DNA of 64,000 nucleotides from VAZQ01 sp035293945 (GTDB lineage Bacteria > Pseudomonadota > Alphaproteobacteria > Rhizobiales > Xanthobacteraceae). A program made the translations under genes and the position numbers. This document shows positions 28,077 to 37,128 of the stretch, piece after piece; the first letter of the stretch is position 1, and every line of letters begins with the position of its first letter. The DNA lies in assembly GCA_035293945.1 (NCBI GenBank), contig DATGLV010000019.1:1-64000 (forward strand). Direction: 5' to 3'. The notes beneath the pieces are model-generated. The model was not told the origin of the DNA, made no database searches, and saw only the letters and a program-made list of their open reading frames with translations.

Positions 28077-29066
28077 CTACGTATGCACTTCCACCATCAT
28101 GCCCTTAGGGAAGATCTCCTCGACCTTGGCGTGACGGTGGGCGATGCCCTGCTCATAAGTATAGCGCAGGAACTGCTCGAAGGTCGGCCGGTTCGCCTCG
28201 ATGCCGAACGGAAACGGATCGCCATCGAACATGTCGCGCATGCGCCGCGCATAGGCAACGAGCCAGGGCAGGGGATAACGCGAAACGCTCTGCTCGGTCA
28301 GCCTCTCGATGCTGCGGTTCTTTGATTCCAGAAATGCATTGTAGAGGCTGCCGGCGACCCAGGGGTAGCGGTCGAGGATCGCGCGTTTCATCGCGATCAC
28401 ATGCATGATCGGCCATACCTTGGTGCGGGCGTAGTACTTCTCCTCCATCTCCTGGAAGTCGGGAAAAAGCCGCGTCACATCCTTGTGGCGCTTGACGAAG
28501 CAGTCAGGCGGCCGCGCGACCAGGGCGCAATCGACCTCGCCCGCGGCGAGCATCTCGCTCAAGGATTTGTCCTCGACGCGGGTGAGCTTGACGCCCGCGG
28601 GCAGATTGAGCTCGACCTTCTCGGTCCGCCCCGGCTCGTTGGTGCCGGCCTGAAACCAGTGCACGTCCGTGAGCTTGACGGCGTGCTCGTCGGCAAGCCA
28701 GCCGCGCATATAGACGGCCGCCGTATGCGCCCATTCGGGCGAGCCGATGCGTTTTCCCTTGAGGTCTGCGGGTGACTTTATGTTGCTGTTGCGGTTGATG
28801 TAGAAGGCCGAGAAGCGAAAGTGACGCGAGCAGACGACCGGCAGCGCCACTATGTCGGGGTCCTCGCGCGTCACCTGCGCGGAGAACTTGGCGAATGACA
28901 ATTCGCTCACGTCCCATTCGCGGTTGAAGGTGAAGCGCGCGAAAATCTCGTGCAGCTCCGGCATGAGCCAGATGGGATCTATGCCCTCCGCTTGCACGGT
29001 ACCGAGGCGGAAATCGCGGAAATGGTCGTAGTCCTCTGTCGCGATGGTCAGCTCGAGCTTCTTCAT
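28077..29066 (-). CDS. 4,5-dihydroxyphthalate decarboxylase-like protein
   Basis: The 329-residue protein has the periplasmic-binding-protein type II fold seen in the 4,5-dihydroxyphthalate decarboxylase (Pht5) family, but no signal peptide, so it is cytoplasmic. Typical features are GKRIGSPEWAHTAAVYMRGW and LFPDFQEMEEKYY. Start at 29,066 (MKKLEL) is placed after the nearest plausible site. It is 16 bp from the upstream Bug receptor gene and probably in one transcript with it. Decarboxylase activity is not certain, because many family members are solute-binding proteins. Confidence 0.72.
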   Translation of the reverse strand: MKKLELTIATEDYDHFRDFRLGTVQAEGIDPIWLMPELHEIFARFTFNREWDVSELSFAKFSAQVTREDPDIVALPVVCSRHFRFSAFYINRNSNIKSPADLKGKRIGSPEWAHTAAVYMRGWLADEHAVKLTDVHWFQAGTNEPGRTEKVELNLPAGVKLTRVEDKSLSEMLAAGEVDCALVARPPDCFVKRHKDVTRLFPDFQEMEEKYYARTKVWPIMHVIAMKRAILDRYPWVAGSLYNAFLESKNRSIERLTEQSVSRYPLPWLVAYARRMRDMFDGDPFPFGIEANRPTFEQFLRYTYEQGIAHRHAKVEEIFPKGMMVEVHT

Positions 29067-29082
29067 TTCGCTGTTTGGTCCT

Positions 29083-30129
29083 CTATTTTGTCTTCTCGAT
29101 TGTGCTCTTCGGCTCCATCGCGAGCTTGGCTTTGGCGACGATTTCCGGCGGGGTGTGCACGAGGTCGGCGACCACGGACTGAACCACGGCACCGGAAACC
29201 GGTGCCACGTCAAGCGCCGCTTGCCGCGAATCCTCAAGATACGCCGGATCCGCCATCATCTCATCGAAGGCCTTGCGCAACAGCGCGACACGCTCTGCCG
29301 GCACGCCCGGCGCGGTCACGAACGGGCGGCCGAACACCACGTCAGTCGAGAACAGCTTCAGGATCTGCCGGTCTTCGTCCGTCTTCGCGAGATCGGTAAG
29401 CAAAGGCACGTCCGGAAATTCGGGATCGCGCTCGAGCCCCACCTGGGTGATCAGCGTGATCTTGCGGCTTTTGAGCCATTCGCTGTTCTCGGCGCGCAGG
29501 CTGTTGAAGTTGTTGCCGGCGCGCCCTTCGACCTCGCCGCGCTCCATGGCGAGCCCGATCTCGGCCGTGCTCTGGTAACCGGTGACGAGCTTGAAGCGCG
29601 TGCCAAGCACGCTGTTCATGACGGTCGGATAGATGAGGGTGTAGGAGCCGGCTCCGGTCCCGCCCATGAGCACATCGCGCTTCTTCGCATCCTCGACCGA
29701 CCGCACACCCGACGTCGACCAGGTATAGACGGTCGAATTGGAAGACGAGGTCGAGGCGAGCCAGTTGAAGGCAGAGGGATCGAACTGAATGCTGCGGCCG
29801 CGGTCGAGGATCTGCGCCATCACGAAGACCGGGATGAAGGTCGCAATGACGGTGCCATCCTTGGGCGCCTGGCTGGCGACGAAATTGGCGGCCCTGATGT
29901 GGCCTGCGCCCGGCATGTTGCGCGGCACGATCACCGGATTGCCCGGGATGTGATCGGCCAGATGCCGCGCCACCACGCGCGCATTGGCGTCAAGCCCGCC
30001 GCCGACCCCGGTGCTGATGACCAGATCGATGGTCTTGCCTCGGTAGAAGTCTGCCTGCGCGGCCGCCGGTCTCGGTGCGAAGGCGAGAGCCCCCAATAGC
30101 ATCGACAGCATGAACCGAAGCGCGCGCAT
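29083..30129 (-). CDS. Bug-family solute receptor
   Basis: A 348-residue TctC/Bug receptor with signal peptide (cleavage near AAAQADFYRG). It starts FYRGKTIDLVISTGVGGGLD and has RNMPGAGHIRAANFV. It belongs to the same subgroup as the receptor at 17,033-18,073. It lies 16 bp upstream of the dihydroxyphthalate-decarboxylase-like gene, which suggests uptake and first-step breakdown of an aromatic acid. No permease gene is nearby. Confidence 0.9.
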   Translation of the reverse strand: MRALRFMLSMLLGALAFAPRPAAAQADFYRGKTIDLVISTGVGGGLDANARVVARHLADHIPGNPVIVPRNMPGAGHIRAANFVASQAPKDGTVIATFIPVFVMAQILDRGRSIQFDPSAFNWLASTSSSNSTVYTWSTSGVRSVEDAKKRDVLMGGTGAGSYTLIYPTVMNSVLGTRFKLVTGYQSTAEIGLAMERGEVEGRAGNNFNSLRAENSEWLKSRKITLITQVGLERDPEFPDVPLLTDLAKTDEDRQILKLFSTDVVFGRPFVTAPGVPAERVALLRKAFDEMMADPAYLEDSRQAALDVAPVSGAVVQSVVADLVHTPPEIVAKAKLAMEPKSTIEKTK

Positions 30130-30306
30130 GAGCCAGCTCCGCTGTTGAGTGAAGAGCGCGAAATAGGGCGCGAGCTAGCCGCGCCGAGACGGCGAGGTCA
30201 AGGGAAGGAGCGCCCTGGCAGGCGCCGAACGGGCCTTGTCCGCGGGTTTGAAGGGCAATATTGTCTGTTGCCCTTTATGGATCGAGAAGAATTTTGGGAG
30301 GCGATG

Positions 30307-31242
30307 ATGAGGAGTTTGCTTTGGCTTGTAGCGTTCGCGATGCTGCCGACGGGTGCGCTCGCAGCCGGTCCTGACTGGGCCTATCCGGTCATACCTCAGG
30401 GCTTGCCGAAGCCGGACGCCAGCAAGGTGATCAAGGTTCCGGGTAGCGACAAGGAGTACAATGAGGTTTCCGTCAACGATCCATTCGCGCCGCCGGACTG
30501 GTTCCCGGGCGATCACGCGCCGCTGCCCAGTGTGGTTGCCAATGGCGTGAAACCGGATGTGCGCGCCTGCGCGCTCTGCCACCTGACCACCGGTGACGGC
30601 CATCCGGAATCGGCCAACATCGCGGGTCTCAATGCGGCTTACATCATGCGCTCGCTCCGGGATTTCGCCACTGGCAAACGCAAGGGCGCCCGCACCGGCG
30701 CCATGGTGCCGATCGCCAAGGCGATTTCGCCCGACGATGCCCGCGCGGCCGCCGAATACTTCTCTGCCCGCAAGCAGGGCGACGGCTACATCAAGGTGGT
30801 CGAGCAGGCCGAGGTGCCGAAGACCGAAGTGGGCGAGGGCGCCATGCGGTTTGTCGCCAAGTCCGGCGGCACCGAGCCGATCGGTAATCGCATCATCGTT
30901 GTGCCGCAGGACGAGGCGCTGGCGAGAGCGCGCGATCCACGCAGTGGATTCATCGCCTATGTGCCGCCCGGCAGCATCGCCAAGGGCGAGGCGCTCGCCA
31001 ACTCCGGCGGCGGCGGCAAGACCGTTCCGTGCGCCATCTGCCATGGCGAAGGCCTGCACGGCCTCAACGAGATTCCGTCAATCGCGGGCCGTGAGCCGAT
31101 GTACCTCGCGCGTCAGCTGATGGATATCAAGAGCGGCGCACGCACCGGCACCTGGACCGTGTTGATGAACCAGGTCGTGGCAAAGCTCGATGACACCGAC
31201 ATCGTCGACCTTGCGGCCTACGTGGCCTCGCGCCAGCCGTAA
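30307..31242 (+). CDS. Dihaem cytochrome c
   Basis: A 311-residue exported protein with two c-type haem sites: CALCH near residue 88 and CAICH near residue 240. The signal peptide ends at ALAAG near residue 20. The start at 30,307 has a GGGAGG site 5 bp away; an ATG three bases earlier has poor spacing. Between the haem sites is a non-haem stretch with an NRIIVVPQDEAL motif. It should pass electrons in the periplasm. It may serve the aromatic pathway of its neighbours or a dehydrogenase elsewhere. Confidence 0.85.
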   Translation: MRSLLWLVAFAMLPTGALAAGPDWAYPVIPQGLPKPDASKVIKVPGSDKEYNEVSVNDPFAPPDWFPGDHAPLPSVVANGVKPDVRACALCHLTTGDGHPESANIAGLNAAYIMRSLRDFATGKRKGARTGAMVPIAKAISPDDARAAAEYFSARKQGDGYIKVVEQAEVPKTEVGEGAMRFVAKSGGTEPIGNRIIVVPQDEALARARDPRSGFIAYVPPGSIAKGEALANSGGGGKTVPCAICHGEGLHGLNEIPSIAGREPMYLARQLMDIKSGARTGTWTVLMNQVVAKLDDTDIVDLAAYVASRQP

Positions 31243-31440
31243 GCCACCTTAAGCGCGAGCGGCGTTGCCCCCGTCCGGCTCCCCTGCGCAAGGGAGAGCG
31301 GGGCGGGGGTTTCGCTTATTGGAGCAAGCTCTTGCGCAGCTTGCGGCATCTGCGCGCGCATCCACCTCTGGCACGAGGCGCGCGGACATGTAATTGTGAT
31401 TGATGGTTCCGATTGCTGCGTAGAGACCCCGAGAGAAACG

Positions 31441-32265
31441 ATGTTCGCCAAGATCAATCACATGGCCATGATCAGCCCGATCTATCCGATGCTGGCCAAT
31501 TTCTACGAGGCCTATTTCGGGCTCAAGCGCTCCGGCAAGATCAGCCGGCCGCTCAATGCGGTGACGGTCGGCGACGGCTATGTGGGGCTCAATATCAATC
31601 CGCTGCGCGACGGCTATGTGGGTGGGCTTGATCACTTCGGCCTGGTGGTCGACGACATCGATGCCGTGATCGAACGCGCGCGCAAGAAGTTCCCGCAGGC
31701 CAATATCGTCAAGCGGCCGTCGACGCGGCCATTTGCCAATTACAGCGGCCACGATCCTGACGGCAACATCTTCGATCTCGCGCAGAAGGACGAGCGCGAC
31801 AAGCTGGTCGGGGTTTATGCCGAGCAGGCGGCCGGTAGCGAAGGTGTCGCCCACGACCGCTATCTTAACAAATTCGCCATCCGCACCATGAACGCGGAGC
31901 GCTGCGCCGACTTCTATCAGTACGTGTTTGAGCTGAAGCCGAGCAACAAGAATCACAATGATGGCGGCTATCATCTGAGCGACGGAAGGGTCACGCTCGC
32001 GCTCCTGCCCTGGTCGATTCCGATCTTCGCCGGCATGTCGATCAAGCGGCCGGGTCCCGATCATATCGGCTTCAAGGTCGAGAATATCGAGACCTTCAAG
32101 CAGCACGTGGAGGTGACGTCCGGCATGAATCCCTATGTGGCGCCGATGCGGCTCGGCGGCAGCAAGGAGGCCGATGCCCGCAAGGCTTTCCTCGCCACGG
32201 AGGCCGGCGGCAAGTTCCAGATGGCGGATCCGGGCGGCGTCTGGATCGACGTCACCGACGAGTGA
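31441..32265 (+). CDS. Two-domain VOC-family protein
   Basis: The 274-residue protein has two vicinal-oxygen-chelate domains (about 1-130 and 138-274), each opening with a beta strand pattern (INHMAMIS; NKFAIRTMN). Candidate metal ligands are His7, the His of GLDHFGLVV and the His of PDHIGFKV. The usual C-terminal Glu ligand is Asp-like in the first domain. Relatives include extradiol dioxygenases and glyoxalase-type enzymes, and an aromatic ring-cleaving role would fit its neighbours. It ends 40 bp before the LLM oxidoreductase gene on the same strand. Start at 31,441 has a GAGAG site. Confidence 0.75.
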   Translation: MFAKINHMAMISPIYPMLANFYEAYFGLKRSGKISRPLNAVTVGDGYVGLNINPLRDGYVGGLDHFGLVVDDIDAVIERARKKFPQANIVKRPSTRPFANYSGHDPDGNIFDLAQKDERDKLVGVYAEQAAGSEGVAHDRYLNKFAIRTMNAERCADFYQYVFELKPSNKNHNDGGYHLSDGRVTLALLPWSIPIFAGMSIKRPGPDHIGFKVENIETFKQHVEVTSGMNPYVAPMRLGGSKEADARKAFLATEAGGKFQMADPGGVWIDVTDE

Positions 32266-32305
32266 CATCCGACCAGCCGGACGTTCTGAAGCGGGGCACC
32301 GGTCC

Positions 32306-33307
32306 ATGCGGTTTGGCGTCTTCGATCATCTCGACCGTGACGACCAGGCGCTCGGCGATTACTACCGGATGCGGCTCGATATCATCGAATGCTACGACCG
32401 CCTCGGCTTCTACGCCTATCACGTGGCCGAGCATCATGCGACGCCGCTCGGCATGGCGCCGAGCCCGAGCGTGTTCCTGGCCGCGGTCGCGCAACGCACA
32501 GAGCGCCTGCGCTTCGGACCGCTGGTCTATGCGCTGCCGCTCTACCATCCGGTGCGCCTGATCGAAGAAATCTGCATGCTCGACCAGCTGAGCGGCGGCC
32601 GGCTCGAGATCGGCTTTGGGCGCGGCTCCTCGCCGAGTGAGCTCATCTATTACGGGCAGAATCCGGATGAGGCGCAACGACGCTACGCCGAGGCGCTCGA
32701 GCTGGTGATCCAGGGACTGACACAGAAGAGCTTGAGCTTCCGGGGCGAGTTCTTTCATGTCGATCAAGTGCCGATGGAGCTCGAGCCGCTGCAGAAGCCG
32801 CATCCGCCGATCTGGTACGGAGTGCATGCGCCTGAAAGCGCCGCGCGGGCGGCACGACAGGGCCTGCAGGTGGTGAGCCTCGACCCGCCTGCCGACACCT
32901 GCCGCTCCTTCGATGCCTTTCGAGCCAGCTGGCGGGAGACGTGGGGCGAGGCGGCGCTGCCGCTGATGGGGCTCGGTCGCTTCATCGTGGTCGCCGACAG
33001 CGACGCGCAGGCACTTGCGCTCGCGCGACGCGCCTATCCGCGCTGGCACGATTGCTTCACGCATTTGCGACGCAAGCACAATCGGGTCAATGCCCATCCC
33101 CGCCCGCCGACCTTCGATGAGCTCGCCGAAGTCGGCCAGGGCATTGCCGGGGCACCCGACAAGGTTACCGCGGAGCTGAGGCGACAGATCGCTGAGACCG
33201 GCAGCAACTATTTGGTCGGTCAATTCGTCTTCGGCGATCTCGCGCTTGCCGAGGCGCTGTCGTCGATAGAGCTGTTCGCCAGGCATGTGATGCCGGAGTT
33301 GAGTTGA
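32306..33307 (+). CDS. LLM-class flavin-dependent oxidoreductase
   Basis: The 333-residue enzyme matches the bacterial luciferase-like monooxygenase family. Signature segments are AYHVAEHHATPLGMAPSPS, RLRFGPLVYALPLYHPVRL and LDQLSGGRLEIGFGRGSS. It uses FMNH2 delivered by a separate reductase. It follows the VOC gene by 40 bp, so the two are probably co-transcribed and act on one substrate, likely aromatic, though this is inference. The start at 32,306 opens the TIM-barrel fold at the usual place. Confidence 0.87.
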   Translation: MRFGVFDHLDRDDQALGDYYRMRLDIIECYDRLGFYAYHVAEHHATPLGMAPSPSVFLAAVAQRTERLRFGPLVYALPLYHPVRLIEEICMLDQLSGGRLEIGFGRGSSPSELIYYGQNPDEAQRRYAEALELVIQGLTQKSLSFRGEFFHVDQVPMELEPLQKPHPPIWYGVHAPESAARAARQGLQVVSLDPPADTCRSFDAFRASWRETWGEAALPLMGLGRFIVVADSDAQALALARRAYPRWHDCFTHLRRKHNRVNAHPRPPTFDELAEVGQGIAGAPDKVTAELRRQIAETGSNYLVGQFVFGDLALAEALSSIELFARHVMPELS

Positions 33308-33309
33308 CT

Positions 33310-33395
33310 TCTTGTCCCGGGCGAGCCGAGCGAGACCCGGGATCGTTCCAGGCAACGGCATGAGTTCGGGTCCCGGCTCAAGGCCGGGACAAGAT
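33310..33395. repeat. Palindromic repeat pair
   Basis: TCCCGGG at 33,315-33,321 pairs with CCCGGGA at 33,336-33,342, and GTCCCGGC at 33,370-33,377 pairs with GCCGGGAC at 33,383-33,390. It closes the right edge of the 28.1-33.3 kb cassette as the 27,950 cluster closes the left edge. Either could also be a terminator. Confidence 0.6.
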
Positions 33396-33538
33396 GGGCG
33401 GGGTGCGCAACTTCACCCCGCAAATCGCGTTGGATTTCCGGGTGTTGCGCGTTGCCTTTGCGGGAGTGCCTCCCCACATTGGATACGGGATTGAGGGATT
33501 TGCCGACATGAAGGGGCAAGCTTGCGGAGGTCTTGGCG

Positions 33539-34522
33539 ATGCGCGACCCCTATGAAGTTCTCGGGGTGAGCCGCAGCGCGAGCGCCGCGGACATCAAGAG
33601 CGCGTTCCGGAAGCTCGCCAAGAAGCTGCACCCGGACGCCAACAAGCATGACCCCAAGGCCGCCTCGCGTTTTGCCGAGCTCAACGCGGCCTATGAGATC
33701 ATTGGCGACAAGGACAAGCGCAAGGCGTTCGACAGCGGTGAGATCGACGCTGAAGGCAAGCCGCGCTTCCAGGGGTTCGAAGGCTTCGCTCGCCAGGGAG
33801 GCGGACGCGGCGGTTTCGGGCGGGAGGGCAACTTCGAGACCTTCACCTGGGGTCCCGGCGGTGCGGCCGGCGGGCAGGCCGGCGCCCGCGGCTTCGGAGG
33901 ATTCGAGGACATCCTCAAGGATGTGTTCGGCGCGCGTGGGGCCGGCGCCCGCGCCGGCGGTGGCTTTCGTTTCGAGCCTGAAGACTTCGGTGCCACCTCC
34001 GGGCGCGATATCACCGCCTCGCTGTCGATCACCTTGCTGGAGGCCGCCAAGGGCGTGAAAAAGCGGGTGCAGCTTCCGACCGGAAAGGAAGTGGAGGTCA
34101 AGATTCCTGCTGGCCTCGACGAAGGCCAGCAGATCAGGCTCAAGGGCCAGGGGCTGTCCGGTCAGGGCGGCCGCACCGGCGATCTCCTGATCACCGTGTC
34201 GATCACGCCGCATCCCCTGTTCCAGCGCGACGGCGCCGACTTGAGACTCGACCTGCCGGTCACCCTCTATGAAGCGGTGTTGGGCGGCAAAGTGCGTGTG
34301 CCGACGCTCGACGGGGCGGTCGAGCTCGCAATCCCGGCTCACACCAATGCGGGACGTACCTTCCGCCTCAAGGGCAAGGGTTTCCCGGCCAAAGACCGCA
34401 AGGGTGACCTCCTCGCCACCGTGCGCATCATGCTCCCCGACGGACAGGACCGCGAGCTCGAAGAGCTGATGCGCAAATGGCGCGATACCAAGCGCTACGA
34501 TCCGCGCAAGGATCTGGGGTGA
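33539..34522 (+). CDS. J-domain co-chaperone, DnaJ C-terminal type
   Basis: A 327-residue class B Hsp40-type protein. The J domain spans residues 1-70 with HPD at 31-33. A Gly/Phe-rich linker (about 75-145) follows, then the substrate-binding DnaJ C-terminal domain. There is no zinc-finger region, so this is not canonical DnaJ. It stimulates DnaK ATPase. The start at 33,539 follows GGAGG by 8 bp. It belongs to the conserved run of J-domain gene, fabI, histidine phosphatase and aroC. Confidence 0.9.
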   Translation: MRDPYEVLGVSRSASAADIKSAFRKLAKKLHPDANKHDPKAASRFAELNAAYEIIGDKDKRKAFDSGEIDAEGKPRFQGFEGFARQGGGRGGFGREGNFETFTWGPGGAAGGQAGARGFGGFEDILKDVFGARGAGARAGGGFRFEPEDFGATSGRDITASLSITLLEAAKGVKKRVQLPTGKEVEVKIPAGLDEGQQIRLKGQGLSGQGGRTGDLLITVSITPHPLFQRDGADLRLDLPVTLYEAVLGGKVRVPTLDGAVELAIPAHTNAGRTFRLKGKGFPAKDRKGDLLATVRIMLPDGQDRELEELMRKWRDTKRYDPRKDLG

Positions 34523-34728
34523 GGCTGGTCAAGGCGTCGCTGCGCCCGATCTTCCCGCGTAACCTGGAATCCATGCCGCCACAGCCTCTCATTTCTGCCT
34601 GCGGCCACGGGTCCCGGGTCTCGCCGGCCGCTCGCCCGGGACGAGCGCGGTGGGGGCTGCTTGAAGGCCCTCCGCCCCTATGTCATTAGGGAAATGCCGG
34701 GGGATGCGGCCGGCAGAGCGAGGACAAA

Positions 34729-35547
34729 ATGCCGGAAGCCTCGGGCCTGATGCGCGGCAAGCGCGGCCTGATCATGGGAGTCGCCAACAACCGCTCGATC
34801 GCCTGGGGCATCGCCAAATCCTGCCATCAGCAAGGCGCCGAGATCGCCTTCACCTATCAGGGCGACGCGCTGAAGAGGCGGGTCGAGCCGCTCGCCGCCG
34901 AGGTCACCGGGTTCCTGGCCGGCCATTGTGACGTCACCGATCCGGGAACGCTCGATGCCACCTTCGCGGCCGTCAAGGACAAGTGGGGCTCCCTCGATTT
35001 CGTGGTGCACGCGATCGCCTTCTCCGACAAGGCGCAGCTCGACGGGCGCTATGTCGACACCACTGCTGATAACTTCTCCAACACGATGCTGGTCAGCTGC
35101 TACTCGTTCACCGCGGTGGCGCAACGTGCCGAGAAGCTGATGCCGGCGGGCGGCTCGCTGTTGACGCTCACCTATTTCGGCGCCGAGAAATGGATGCCGC
35201 ACTACAATGTCATGGGGGTCGCCAAGGCGGCGCTCGAAGCTTCCGTGCGCTATCTCGCAGCCGATCTCGGCGGAAAGCAGATCCGCGTAAACGCCGTCTC
35301 CGCCGGCCCGATCCGCACACTTGCGGCGGCCGGCATCGGAGATTTCCGCTACATTCTCCGCTGGAACGAATACAACTCGCCGCTGCGGCGCAACGTCACC
35401 ATCGAGGAGGTGGGCGACACCGCCATGTATCTGCTCTCCGATCTCTCCCGCGGGGTCACCGGGGAGATCCATCATGTCGATGCCGGCTATAACATCGTCG
35501 GCATGAAGCACCCGGACGCGCCGGACATCAGCGTGGTCAAGGAATAA
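34729..35547 (+). CDS. fabI: Enoyl-[acyl-carrier-protein] reductase (NADH)
   Basis: The 272-residue enzyme is FabI, the last reductase of fatty acid elongation. Its SDR-type pattern is altered as expected: Tyr149, Tyr159 and Lys166 (Y-x6-K in HYNVMGVAKAALE) and the IRTLAAAGIGDFRY substrate loop. The cofactor segment GVANNRSIAWGIAK is typical for NADH. It sits between a J-domain gene and a histidine phosphatase gene. FabI is the target of triclosan and related inhibitors. Confidence 0.95.
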   Translation: MPEASGLMRGKRGLIMGVANNRSIAWGIAKSCHQQGAEIAFTYQGDALKRRVEPLAAEVTGFLAGHCDVTDPGTLDATFAAVKDKWGSLDFVVHAIAFSDKAQLDGRYVDTTADNFSNTMLVSCYSFTAVAQRAEKLMPAGGSLLTLTYFGAEKWMPHYNVMGVAKAALEASVRYLAADLGGKQIRVNAVSAGPIRTLAAAGIGDFRYILRWNEYNSPLRRNVTIEEVGDTAMYLLSDLSRGVTGEIHHVDAGYNIVGMKHPDAPDISVVKE

Positions 35548-35567
35548 GGGCGCCGCGCTCACCCGCC

Positions 35568-36158
35568 ATGCGCCTGTATTACATTCGCCATGGTCTGACG
35601 GATTGGAACCAGGCCGGTCGCCTGCAAGGGCAGCGCGACACCCCAATCAACCAAACCGGACGGGCCGAGGCGGCGGTTTGCGGAGAAATCCTGCGCGATC
35701 TGTTTGCCCGCGATGACCGCGCGGCCACCGATTTGGACTACGTGTCGAGCCCGCTCGCCCGCGCGCGCGAGACGATGGAAATCGTGCGCGCCATGCTCAA
35801 GCTTCCGCAAGAGTGCTATGCGGTCGATCAGCGGCTTGCCGAGATCGCCTTTGGCGAATGGGAAGGGCTGACCTACGCGGAGGTGATGCAGAGGGATCCG
35901 GATGTCGTCGCCAGGCGGGAGGCCGACAAGTGGGGCTTCGTTCCGCCCGGCGGGGAGAACTACAAGATGGTGGCGGCCCGGGTTGGGGCCTGGTACGCGA
36001 GCCTGACCCGCGACACGGTTGCGACCGCGCATGGCGGCACCGCCCGGGCGCTGGTGGCTTACCTCGGCATCGCTGCGCACGAGGAGGCGGTGCATCAGGA
36101 GATCGATCAGGGCGTCGTCTACGTGTTCGAGAACAACACACTCGCCCGCTATGGTTAG
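35568..36158 (+). CDS. Histidine phosphatase (phosphoglycerate-mutase-like)
   Basis: The 196-residue protein has the RHG active-site motif (YIRHGLTDWN) at residues 6-9 and the second conserved His in TAHGGTARAL. Relatives hydrolyse phosphoesters such as alpha-ribazole phosphate, phosphoglycerate or nucleoside phosphates. It starts 20 bp after fabI, so the two may be co-transcribed. The function in this conserved cluster is not established. Confidence 0.88.
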   Translation: MRLYYIRHGLTDWNQAGRLQGQRDTPINQTGRAEAAVCGEILRDLFARDDRAATDLDYVSSPLARARETMEIVRAMLKLPQECYAVDQRLAEIAFGEWEGLTYAEVMQRDPDVVARREADKWGFVPPGGENYKMVAARVGAWYASLTRDTVATAHGGTARALVAYLGIAAHEEAVHQEIDQGVVYVFENNTLARYG

Positions 36159-36238
36159 AGCTCGGCGCAAGCGAGGCACGATGCGCCGGCACGATACGGC
36201 GGCTTGCCAAAGTGGCCACCGGTGGCTATATTTTTGGT

Positions 36239-36496
36239 ATGGGCACGGTGTCGATCAAGGAAGCCAAGGACCAGCTCACCGCACTGGCGCGGCGCGTGGA
36301 AAAGGGCGAGACCTTTGTTGTCACCCGCAACGGCAAGCCGATTTTCGACTTGGTGCCGCACCGCAGGGGCGGGCTGAAGCTCCAGGCGATCGCCGCATTC
36401 AAGCGAAAGCACAAGGTTCGCGAGATCGTGAAACACGCCGCAGGGGATTTTGACGAGCCATTGCGCGAGGATTTCTTGTTGCGGCCGTTACCCTGA
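36239..36496 (+). CDS. Phd/YefM-type antitoxin
   Basis: An 85-residue protein opening MGTVSIKEAKDQLTALARRV, the DNA-binding N-terminus of Phd/YefM antitoxins, with NGKPIFDLVP after it. Such proteins neutralise their toxin and autoregulate the operon. It is 3 bp ahead of the PIN-domain toxin gene, so the two are co-translated. The pair is inserted between the histidine phosphatase and aroC genes. Confidence 0.85.
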   Translation: MGTVSIKEAKDQLTALARRVEKGETFVVTRNGKPIFDLVPHRRGGLKLQAIAAFKRKHKVREIVKHAAGDFDEPLREDFLLRPLP

Positions 36497-36499
36497 GCA

Positions 36500-36889
36500 A
36501 TGCGCGTTCTGCTCGACACGAACGTCCTCATAGCGCTTGTGGATAGTCGACTGCGCGCGTTGGGAGGAGCAGTTCAGGAAGTCGTCACGGACTCCGAGTC
36601 GGTCGTCCATGCAAGCGTGGCCAGCCTATGGGAGATCGCCATCAAGGTCCACTTAGGAAAACTGACGCTGAGCGTGGCGCCCAAGCTGCTGCCTGAGCTC
36701 CTCGAAAATGTTGGGCTTTGCCTTGTTGCCGTCACCCACCACCACGTGCTGACGATAGCAGAGCCGGAGCCGGCAACACGTGACCCCTTTGATCGGCTTC
36801 TTCTTGCGCAATGCTTGATCGAGGACTTGCGGTTGGTGACGGTAGATCGGGCATTGTTGTCTCATCCACTGGCTTGGCGAGCAGCCTGA
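36500..36889 (+). CDS. PIN-domain ribonuclease toxin (VapC-like)
   Basis: The 129-residue protein has a PIN fold: Asp6 (LLDTNVLI), Glu46 (SLWEIAIK), Asp96 and Asp99 (TRDPFDRLL) and Asp117 (LVTVD). All acidic metal ligands are present. As VapC-type toxins do, it should cleave RNA when the antitoxin is lost. Partnering a VapC-like toxin with a Phd/YefM-type antitoxin is a known mix. It is close to the antitoxin gene (3-bp gap). Confidence 0.87.
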   Translation: MRVLLDTNVLIALVDSRLRALGGAVQEVVTDSESVVHASVASLWEIAIKVHLGKLTLSVAPKLLPELLENVGLCLVAVTHHHVLTIAEPEPATRDPFDRLLLAQCLIEDLRLVTVDRALLSHPLAWRAA

Positions 36890-37054
36890 CTGGCCATTTG
36901 ACCCCGGAGGGTGCGCGGGCTACCACACGCGATAAAGAGTCGGTCCGCATCTTGAAGAGATCGACGCGAGCACCTCTCTCGCACAGGGGAGAGTTGGATC
37001 GCGTGGTGATCCGGGTGAGGGGGACCAGAGATCAATAGGCCCGCTCCCCCTCAA

Positions 37055-37085
37055 TCCGACCCTCTCCCCGGTCGGGAGAGGGAGC
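37055..37085. repeat. Palindrome upstream of aroC
   Basis: CCCTCTCCC at 37,060-37,068 pairs perfectly with GGGAGAGGG at 37,074-37,082. It may be the terminator of the toxin gene or a member of the palindromic repeat class. It lies 47 bp upstream of aroC. The surrounding stretch 36,890-37,128 has no gene. Confidence 0.5.
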
Positions 37086-37128
37086 CCGGTGGCGCCGCCG
37101 TGGCCTCATCGGGAGGCTGGCAGAGGTC

